A stretch of DNA of 64,000 bases from Streptomyces justiciae (GTDB taxonomy: Bacteria > Actinomycetota > Actinomycetes > Streptomycetales > Streptomycetaceae). The position numbers and the translations under genes were made by a program. The notes under the pieces are model-generated. The model did not search any database and had not been told where the DNA came from. It worked only from the letters and a program-made list of their open reading frames with translations. The stretch lies in contig NZ_JADDXU010000009.1 of assembly GCF_015163075.1 (NCBI RefSeq), positions 186,001 to 250,000 on the forward strand. The letters run 5' to 3'. Below, piece by piece: positions 41,897 to 48,335 of the stretch; position 1 is the stretch's first letter, and each line of letters opens with the position of its first letter.

Positions 41897-43174
41897 GTGT
41901 CCGCACCCAAGAAGACCATCAGGCGATCGCTGCTGGTCGCTTCCGCCACCCTGACGTCCCTCGCGCTGACCGCAGGCCCCGTGCTCGCCGCCCCCAGCCC
42001 CTCGACGTCTCCCTCGGCCACCCCGCCCGCGAACATGTCGACGGTCGGCGGCGCCCGGCTCGGTCAGGCCGGCACCCAGGTCAACCTGGCGAGCGGGGTG
42101 CCGGTGCTGCCAAAGGACCTCACCGCGCGGTCGTGGATCGTCTCCGACGCCGAGTCCGGCGAGGTGCTCGCCGCGCACAACGCGCACTGGCGGCTGGCCC
42201 CGGCGAGCACCCTCAAGATGCTGTTCGCCGACACCGTCCTGCCGAAGTTCCCCAGCACCACCGAGCACAAGGTCGTCCCCTCCGACCTCGCCGGCGTGGG
42301 CGCCGGCTCCAGCATGGTCGGCATAAAGGAGGGCGAGACGTACACCGTCCACGACCTGTGGCTCGGTGTCTTCCTGCGCTCCGGCAACGACGCCGTGCAC
42401 GTGCTGTCCGCGATGAACGACGGCGTGAAGAACACGGTCGCTCAGATGAACGAGCACGCCGAGGAGCTCCAGGCCCTCGACACCCACGTGGTCAGCCCGG
42501 ACGGCTACGACGCCGAGGGCCAGGTGTCAAGCGCGTACGACCTGACGCTGTTCGCCCGCTCCGGGCTGCAGAAGAAGGACTTCCGCGAGTACTGCTCGAC
42601 GGTCACCGCGAAGTTCCCGGGCGAGACGAAGAAGAACAAGAAGGGCAAGAAGGTCCGCGGGTCCTTCGAGATCCAGAACACCAACCGGCTGCTGTCCGGC
42701 GACTCCGACATAGACGTCTACCAGGGCATCGCCGGCGTCAAGAACGGCAACACCACCAACGCGGGCGCCACCTTCACCGGCGTCGCCGAGCGGGGCGGAA
42801 AGGTGCTGCTCGTCACCGTCATGAACCCCGAGAAGAACGAGCACAACGAGGTCTACAAGGAGACCGCGAAACTCTTCGACTGGGGCTTCAAGGCCGCGGG
42901 CAAGGTGGAGCCGGTGGGCGAGTTGGTCCCGCCGAAGAGCGCCGCGCAGCCGAGCGCCCAGCCGGGTGCCACGGCCTCCGGCGAGGCGGGCGGCGCGGTC
43001 GGTGGCGGCGGGTCCTCCGCCAAGCCGGTGGCGAGCGCCACGGCGGCCTCCGGCTCCGGCGGCATGGGCATCGCCCTCGCCATCACCGGCGGAGTGCTGG
43101 TGCTGCTGGCGGCGGGCGCGTACCTGGTCAACCGCCGGTGGCCGCTGCCGGATCTCGTACGTCGTCGTCGCTGA
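41897..43174 (+). CDS. D-alanyl-D-alanine carboxypeptidase (PBP5-type, S11)
   Basis: 425-aa exported enzyme trimming the terminal D-Ala of peptidoglycan stem peptides. Signal peptide at residues 8-32 (SLLVASATLTSLALTAGPVL), Ser/Pro linker, then the S11 domain with Ser104 and Lys107 in PASTLKML and Ser162-Gly-Asn164 in RSGNDAV. The third box is K282-N-G (VKNGNTTNAG) instead of the usual KTG. An insertion of basic residues (KKNKKGKK, about 245) lies in the middle. The C-terminus is a Gly/Ala linker, one helix (MGIALAITGGVLVLLAAGAY) and a terminal Arg cluster: wall-facing membrane anchor. It overlaps the convergent yihY gene by 47 bp. Confidence 0.92.
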   Translation: MSAPKKTIRRSLLVASATLTSLALTAGPVLAAPSPSTSPSATPPANMSTVGGARLGQAGTQVNLASGVPVLPKDLTARSWIVSDAESGEVLAAHNAHWRLAPASTLKMLFADTVLPKFPSTTEHKVVPSDLAGVGAGSSMVGIKEGETYTVHDLWLGVFLRSGNDAVHVLSAMNDGVKNTVAQMNEHAEELQALDTHVVSPDGYDAEGQVSSAYDLTLFARSGLQKKDFREYCSTVTAKFPGETKKNKKGKKVRGSFEIQNTNRLLSGDSDIDVYQGIAGVKNGNTTNAGATFTGVAERGGKVLLVTVMNPEKNEHNEVYKETAKLFDWGFKAAGKVEPVGELVPPKSAAQPSAQPGATASGEAGGAVGGGGSSAKPVASATAASGSGGMGIALAITGGVLVLLAAGAYLVNRRWPLPDLVRRRR

Positions 43175-44039
43175 CCTCGGGCAGTTCGTCCTCCTTGCTC
43201 TGCGTCGCCGTCCAGGCGGCGCAGAACAGGACGAGTTTCGAGGTGAAGTTGATCCACAGCAGCAGGGCGACGGGGACGCCGAAGGCGCCGTACATGCTCT
43301 TCGCGGCCACGCCCTGCATGTAGCCGCTCAGCAGCAGCTTCAGCAGCTCGAACCCGACCGCGCCGATCAGCGCCGCCACCAGCAGCCGGCGGCGCGTCGG
43401 TTCGACGCCGGGCAACAGGGTGAGGACGTACAGCAGAAGCAGGAAGTCGGCGAGCACGGCGATCAGGAACGCGGCGATCCGCAGCAGGACAGCGCCCCAG
43501 CCCGCGCGGTCGATGCCGATCTGGTCGCTGATCCAGCCGACCATGGCGGAGCCGACGGCGGACGCGGCGATCGTCACCAGGAGCGCGCCGCCGAGGCCGA
43601 CGAGGATGCCGGTGTCCTTGGCCTTGCTCAAGAACGGGTTCACCTCCTCGTCGGGCAGCTCCCACACCGCGCGCAGGCACTCACGCATCGAGCCGACCCA
43701 GCCGATGCCCGTGAACAGCAGCACGGCGCCGGCGATGAGACCGATGGTGCCGGCGTTCTCGACCAGGCCGTCGATGTTCAGCTGGTCGGAGATACCGGGC
43801 ACCTGGTCGGCGATCTTGTTCTGCAGCTCGTCCTGCTGCGACTTGCTGAGGGTCGCGGCGGCGATCGCGGCGGCCACGGTCAGCAGCGGGAACAGCGCGA
43901 TGAAGCTGATGAACGTCATCGCCGCGGCCAGCCGCGTCCACTTCACCCGGTCCAGCCGCTCGTACGACCGCCACGCGTGCGTGGCCATCAGCCGGACGAA
44001 CGCTGGCCCGACTACGGGGAGCTTCTTCAGCCAGTCCAT
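43128..44039 (-). CDS. YihY/BrkB-family inner membrane protein
   Basis: 303 aa with about six helices. The family signature is visible: RLAAAMTFISFIALFPLLTV at helix 1, NAGTIGLIAGAVLLFTGIGW, WGAVLLRIAAFLIAVLADFL, RRRLLVAALIGAVGFELLKL and GAFGVPVALLLWINFTSKLV. The family was once called RNase BN, but its real function is unknown; an envelope role is assumed. The ATG at 44039 (MDWLKKLP) has AGAGGCGG upstream. Its last 15 codons overlap, on the opposite strand, the end of the carboxypeptidase gene. Confidence 0.9.
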   Translation of the reverse strand: MDWLKKLPVVGPAFVRLMATHAWRSYERLDRVKWTRLAAAMTFISFIALFPLLTVAAAIAAATLSKSQQDELQNKIADQVPGISDQLNIDGLVENAGTIGLIAGAVLLFTGIGWVGSMRECLRAVWELPDEEVNPFLSKAKDTGILVGLGGALLVTIAASAVGSAMVGWISDQIGIDRAGWGAVLLRIAAFLIAVLADFLLLLYVLTLLPGVEPTRRRLLVAALIGAVGFELLKLLLSGYMQGVAAKSMYGAFGVPVALLLWINFTSKLVLFCAAWTATQSKEDELPEVSDDDVRDPAAATGG

Positions 44040-44156
44040 GTCCGCCTCTGTGCTCGGTGACCCAGGTATGCCCCGGGTCCTGAAGACCCATGTACGAGTA
44101 CCCCCAAAGCGCAGGACAGTGGCGAACGCCATGCCGGTCCCGGCGAGCCGGGTGGT

Positions 44157-45335
44157 CTACCAATGGGCCACCGCCAGCCCGTACATCCCCAGCCACACCA
44201 GGCCGATGAGGGCGAGGGCGCGGTCGCCGAGGACGACCTCCTCGGGCTCCCCCGCGATGCCGCGGTCGGCGAAGACGGCGTACCGCAGGACCGCGAGGAT
44301 GAACGCCACCACGGACAGCTGGCGCCAGGGCAGCAGACCGGTGGCTGTGCCGGTGGCCGTGGGCGCGGCATGCGTGCCGCCGCCCTCCAAGGCCCACAGG
44401 CAGTACCCGAGGACGGCGACCCCGGCCGCGAGCTGCCAGACGAAGCGCAGATAACCGGTCGTGTACTCGGTGAGCAACGCGCGCGTGGCGCCCGCCGCGC
44501 CCTCCATCTGCACGGCCTCGGAGTAGCGCTTGGCCGCCACCATGAACAGCGCCCCGAAGCCGGTCGTGATCAGGAACCAGCGTGACAGCGGAATCCCGAG
44601 GGCCAGCCCGCCGACCATCGCCCGCATCAGGAACCCGGTCGCGACGACGATGAGGTCGACGACCAGGACGTGCTTGAGGCTGACGCAGTAGGCCAGTTGC
44701 ATGCCGACGTAGGCGGTGAGCAGGGCCGGGACGAGCGGCGGGGTGAGCCAGCCGGCGAGGGCGAGCGCCAGGACGGCCAAGACGCCTCCGACGCCGTATG
44801 CCACGGACACGGGGACCTGTCCGGCGGCGACCGGGCGGTGGCGCTTGGTGGGGTGGGCTCGGTCTGCGTCGGCGTCGCGGGCGTCGTTGATCAGGTAGAC
44901 GGCGGCGGCGCACGCCGTGAACAGCGCGAAGACCAGGGCGAGTTGGGTGAGCGCGTGCCGGGTGAAGAGCTGACCTGCGGCCGCGGGGGCTGCGACGACG
45001 AGGAGGTTCTTGACCCACTGCTTGGGGCGGGCGGTCTTGAGGAGGCCGTGGAGGACGGAGTGGGGGCGGGGGTGGGGGTGGGTGTGGGGTGATGCGGGGT
45101 GTCGTGGGGGCGTGCGTTGGCCGAGGAGGGCGGGGGTGTGGGGGTGCGCGGAGGTGTGGGGGTGCGTGGGGGTGTGGGGGTGCGCGGCCGCGGTGGGGTG
45201 CGCGCTGTCGGATCGTGCGCCGTCGTTGGGGTGTACGCCGACGTCAGGGTGCGCGCCATCGTTGGGGTGTGCGCCGTCGTCGGGACATGCGCCGCCGGGG
45301 CGCCCGTTGTTGGGGTGCGGCGCGATCTCAGTCAT
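44157..45335 (-). CDS. Decaprenyl-phosphate phosphoribosyltransferase (DPPR synthase, UbiA family)
   Basis: 392-aa UbiA-type prenyltransferase homologous to mycobacterial Rv3806c, which joins polyprenyl phosphate to PRPP. After the N-terminal extension, ARPKQWVKNLLVVAAPAAAG begins the membrane core of about eight helices; the first Asp-rich motif is INDARDADADRAHPTKRHRP and the second region is FLMRAMVGGLALGIPLSRWF with AAKRYSEA. Residues 1-93 are an unusual His/Pro/Gly-rich extension (HPNDGAHPDVGVHPNDGA-type units, then HPHTPTHPHT). The ATG at 45335 overlaps the end of the PAP2 gene by 8 bp, so they are one operon. The complete set with DprE1/DprE2 next door supports the assignment. Confidence 0.87.
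   Translation of the reverse strand: MTEIAPHPNNGRPGGACPDDGAHPNDGAHPDVGVHPNDGARSDSAHPTAAAHPHTPTHPHTSAHPHTPALLGQRTPPRHPASPHTHPHPRPHSVLHGLLKTARPKQWVKNLLVVAAPAAAGQLFTRHALTQLALVFALFTACAAAVYLINDARDADADRAHPTKRHRPVAAGQVPVSVAYGVGGVLAVLALALAGWLTPPLVPALLTAYVGMQLAYCVSLKHVLVVDLIVVATGFLMRAMVGGLALGIPLSRWFLITTGFGALFMVAAKRYSEAVQMEGAAGATRALLTEYTTGYLRFVWQLAAGVAVLGYCLWALEGGGTHAAPTATGTATGLLPWRQLSVVAFILAVLRYAVFADRGIAGEPEEVVLGDRALALIGLVWLGMYGLAVAHW
45069..45330 (-). repeat. Degenerate tandem repeats coding a His-rich N-terminal extension
   Basis: Units of about 12-30 bp of the type GTGCGCGGAGGTGTGGGG (plus-strand reading) recur through this stretch and encode the HPHT and HPNDGA repeats of the DPPR synthase. It is prone to slippage. 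Confidence 0.65.
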
Positions 45336-46038
45336 GCGCGCCCCCTCGCATCCAGCGCGCTCCGAAACGCGCCGTGAGCGCCCCCAGGGCCGCGCCCGCC
45401 GCGACGTCCGAGGGGTAGTGGACGCCGACGACGAGGCGCGAGAGGCACATGGCGACGGCGAGGGGTGGGAGAAGGCGGGTGGCGCGCGCGGCGGCGTGGG
45501 TGGCGGGCGTGAGGCGGGGAGCGCGCGCCGCGTGGGTGACCGGCGTGAGGGCGGTGGCGCGCGCGAGGTCCGTGGCGCGCGCGAGGTCGTCGGGGCGCGC
45601 GATAGCCGAAGCGCGCCACCCACCCACCCCGCACGCCCCCAGCGCCCCGAACGCGACCGCGGCCGCCGCGGCGGAGGTCGCGTGCGAGCTCGGGAAGGAG
45701 TAGCGGCCTACGGTGGGCACGAGGGGTTCGACGTGCGCCGGGCGCGGACGTCGCACCACCCTTTTCACGCCCATGCTGACGGCGTGCGCTCCCGCGGTGA
45801 GCGCCGTCCCGCGCAACCAGGCGCCGCGCCGCGCGCCGTCCACGGCGGCTCCCGCGAGGCCCGCCGCGAGCCACAGCGCCCCGTGCTCGCCGGTCCAGGA
45901 CAGGGCGCGCGCGGCGGCGCCGACGCGAGGGTCCGCGCCGTACGCCCGGAACGCCGAAAGGATTCGGCGGTCCATGCCCTGGCGCACGGCGAGGACACTG
46001 GTGTCGTCGAGGCCGCCCGGATCGTCGAATGGGTCCAT
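45328..46038 (-). CDS. PAP2-family phosphatase, probable decaprenylphosphoryl-5-phosphoribose phosphatase
   Basis: 236 aa. PAP2 motifs are complete: KRVVRRPRP, SFPSSHATS, and SRLVVGVHYPSDV. The N-terminal MDRRILSAFRAYGADPR region resembles mycobacterial Rv3807c, the proposed phosphatase that converts polyprenyl-P-phosphoribose to polyprenyl-P-ribose. Between motifs 2 and 3 is a repetitive insertion of about 45 residues (DLARATDLARAT and two THAARA-type units), replacing what is normally a simple helix. It is translationally linked to the DPPR synthase and divergent from dprE1 with a 143-bp gap. Confidence 0.85.
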   Translation of the reverse strand: MDPFDDPGGLDDTSVLAVRQGMDRRILSAFRAYGADPRVGAAARALSWTGEHGALWLAAGLAGAAVDGARRGAWLRGTALTAGAHAVSMGVKRVVRRPRPAHVEPLVPTVGRYSFPSSHATSAAAAAVAFGALGACGVGGWRASAIARPDDLARATDLARATALTPVTHAARAPRLTPATHAAARATRLLPPLAVAMCLSRLVVGVHYPSDVAAGAALGALTARFGARWMRGGAHD

Positions 46039-46181
46039 GTGGACTCACTGTTCACGCCGACACGGCCCGAGCTCCGGCAATATTGAGCGACATCCCATTA
46101 ATCACCCATTTCGGGGAGAGGGTGAATGTCCAGGGATGTTTGAAAACAAATCGCCTCCTTAAGGGCGATACGGTCGCCGAC

Positions 46182-47531
46182 ATGTCTGCCGAGACCGTTT
46201 CCGTCACGGGATGGGGCCGTACGGCGCCCACCGCGGCCCGTCTGATCCGCCCACGGACGTACGAGGAGGCCGTGGCGGCCGTCCGGGGCTGCGGGGCCCG
46301 CGGCGGCATCCCCAGGGGCCTGGGACGGGCGTACGGCGACGCGGCGCAGAACGCGGGCGGGGCGGTCCTCGACATGACGGCCCTGGACCGCGTCCATGTC
46401 ATCGACGCCGGCAGCGGCATCGTGCTGTGCGACGCGGGCGTCTCCCTGCACCGGCTGATGCGGGTCCTGCTGCCGCTCGGCTGGTTCGTCCCGGTCACCC
46501 CCGGCACGCGTCACGTCACGGTCGGCGGCGCGATCGGCGCCGACATCCACGGCAAGAACCACCACGTCTCCGGCTCCTTCTCCCGGCACCTGCTGTCCTT
46601 CGAACTCCTCACCGCCGACGGCGAGATCCGCACGGTGAGCCGCGGCACGCCCCTGTTCGACGCGACCACCGGCGGCCTGGGCCTGACCGGCGTGATCCTG
46701 ACCGCGACGGTCCAGCTGCAGCCGGTGCAGACCTCGCTGATGTCCGTCGACACCGAACGCGCGCGTGACCTCGACGACCTGATGGCCCGGCTGACCGCCA
46801 CCGACGACCACTACCGCTACTCGGTCGCGTGGATCGACCTGCTGGCCCGCGGCGCCGCGACCGGCCGCGCGGTGCTCACGCGCGGCGAGCACGCGCCCCT
46901 CGACGCGCTGGGCACGCGCGCGCGGAGGGACCCGCTGGCGTTCCGGCCCGCCCAGCTCCCGGCCCCGCCCGCCGTCCTCCCGGAGGGGCTGCTGAACCGC
47001 CGTACCGTGGGCTGGTTCAACGAACTCTGGTACCGCAAGGCCCCCCGCGCGCGTACCGGCCAACTGCAGAAGCTCTCGACGTTCTTCCACCCCCTGGACG
47101 GGGTCCCGCACTGGAACCGCGTCTACGGCCGCGGCGGCTTCGTGCAGTACCAGTTCGTCGTCCCGTACGGCCGGGAGGACACCCTGCGCCGGATCGTGCG
47201 CCGCCTCTCGGAGCGCCGCTGCCCGTCCTTCCTCGCCGTCCTCAAGCGGTTCGGCGACGCCGACCCGGGCTGGCTCTCCTTCCCGCAGCCCGGCTGGACC
47301 CTGGCCCTGGACATCCCGGCGGGGCTGACCGGCCTCGGCGCCCTCCTCGACGAACTGGACGAGGAAATCGTCGAGGCGGGTGGGCGCGTCTACCTCGCCA
47401 AGGACTCCCGGCTGCGCCCCGAACTGCTCGCCGCGATGTACCCGCGCCTCGACGACTTCCGTGCCCTGCGCGCCGAGTTGGACCCGCGCGGGGCCTTCGT
47501 CTCCGACCTGTCCCGCCGCCTCGACCTCTAG
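46182..47531 (+). CDS. dprE1: DprE1-like decaprenylphosphoryl-ribose 2'-oxidase
   Basis: 449-aa FAD enzyme of the VAO/ALO type. The PP loop is seen in GIPRGLGRAYGDAAQN, the FAD domain continues with VTPGTRHVTVGGAIGADIHG and NHHVSGSFSRHLLSFELLTA, and the C-terminal part reads like M. tuberculosis DprE1: LSFPQPGWTLALDIPAG, YLAKDSRLRPELLAAMYPRL and DLSRRLDL. Lys407 in AKDSR matches catalytic Lys418. The residue equal to Cys387, the benzothiazinone target, is Ala375 (WTLALD). It oxidises the 2'-OH of polyprenyl-P-ribose. The ATG at 46182 lacks a strong RBS. dprE2 follows by 48 bp. Confidence 0.92.
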   Translation: MSAETVSVTGWGRTAPTAARLIRPRTYEEAVAAVRGCGARGGIPRGLGRAYGDAAQNAGGAVLDMTALDRVHVIDAGSGIVLCDAGVSLHRLMRVLLPLGWFVPVTPGTRHVTVGGAIGADIHGKNHHVSGSFSRHLLSFELLTADGEIRTVSRGTPLFDATTGGLGLTGVILTATVQLQPVQTSLMSVDTERARDLDDLMARLTATDDHYRYSVAWIDLLARGAATGRAVLTRGEHAPLDALGTRARRDPLAFRPAQLPAPPAVLPEGLLNRRTVGWFNELWYRKAPRARTGQLQKLSTFFHPLDGVPHWNRVYGRGGFVQYQFVVPYGREDTLRRIVRRLSERRCPSFLAVLKRFGDADPGWLSFPQPGWTLALDIPAGLTGLGALLDELDEEIVEAGGRVYLAKDSRLRPELLAAMYPRLDDFRALRAELDPRGAFVSDLSRRLDL

Positions 47532-47579
47532 AGCCCCGATCCCCGGAGCCTCTGGCTCGACCCATAGGAGCTGCTTGCC

Positions 47580-48335
47580 GTGAAGGACGCCTTCGGTCTC
47601 CCCCAGTCCCTGCTCGTCCTCGGCGGGACGTCAGAGATCGCGCTGGCCACCGCCCGCCGACTCGTCGCCCGCCGCACCCGCACGGTATGGCTGGCGGGAC
47701 GCCCCTCGTCCGCGCTGGAGCAGTCCGCGGCCGACCTGCGCGCCCAGGGGGCCGACGTGCGCACCGTCGCCTTCGACGCGCTCGCTCCCGAGTCCCACGA
47801 AACCGTGCTCGGCAAGGTCTTCGCCGAGGGCGACATCGACATGGTGCTGCTCGCCTTCGGGGTCCTCGGCGACCAGGCCCACGACGAGCGCGAACCGCTC
47901 GACGCGGTGCGGGTCGCGCAGACCAACTACACCGGCGCGGTGTCGGCCGGGCTGGTCTCCGCGCGCGCGTTGCAGGCGCAGGGCCACGGCTCCCTGGTGG
48001 TCCTCTCCTCGGTCGCCGGTGAACGCGCGCGCCGCTCCAACTTCATCTACGGCTCCAGCAAGGCGGGCCTCGACGCCTTCGCCCAGGGCCTGGGCGACGC
48101 CCTGCACGGCACCGGCGTCCACGTCATGGTCGTACGCCCCGGGTTCGTCCGTACGAAGATGACCGCCGGCCTGCCGGAGGCGCCGCTCGCGACGACGCCC
48201 GAGGAGGTCGCGACGGCCGTGGAACTGGGGCTCAGGCGGCGTTCGGAGACGGTGTGGGTGCCCGGGGTGCTCCGGTGGGTGATGTCGGCCCTGCGGCACG
48301 TACCGCGCGAGGCGTTCCGGCGGTTGCCGCTCTAG
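47580..48335 (+). CDS. dprE2: DprE2-like decaprenylphosphoryl-2-keto-ribose reductase (SDR)
   Basis: 251-aa short-chain dehydrogenase. The NAD(P) motif is LLVLGGTSEIALATARRLVA, the mid-motif LLAFGVLGD, and the catalytic Tyr/Lys pair YGSSK in NFIYGSSKAGLDAFAQGLGD. The sequence is of the Rv3791 type, which reduces the keto intermediate made by DprE1 to polyprenyl-P-arabinose. The GTG at 47580 has GGAG 9 nt upstream and lies 48 bp after dprE1, so both enzymes come from one transcript. The stop overlaps by 4 bp the stop of the convergent kinase gene. Confidence 0.92.
   Translation: MKDAFGLPQSLLVLGGTSEIALATARRLVARRTRTVWLAGRPSSALEQSAADLRAQGADVRTVAFDALAPESHETVLGKVFAEGDIDMVLLAFGVLGDQAHDEREPLDAVRVAQTNYTGAVSAGLVSARALQAQGHGSLVVLSSVAGERARRSNFIYGSSKAGLDAFAQGLGDALHGTGVHVMVVRPGFVRTKMTAGLPEAPLATTPEEVATAVELGLRRRSETVWVPGVLRWVMSALRHVPREAFRRLPL

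Noticed and set aside
45069..45330. Possible CRISPR-like repeat array
   Set aside because: Units are short, degenerate and in frame within a coding sequence; there are no constant repeats with unique spacers and no cas genes.
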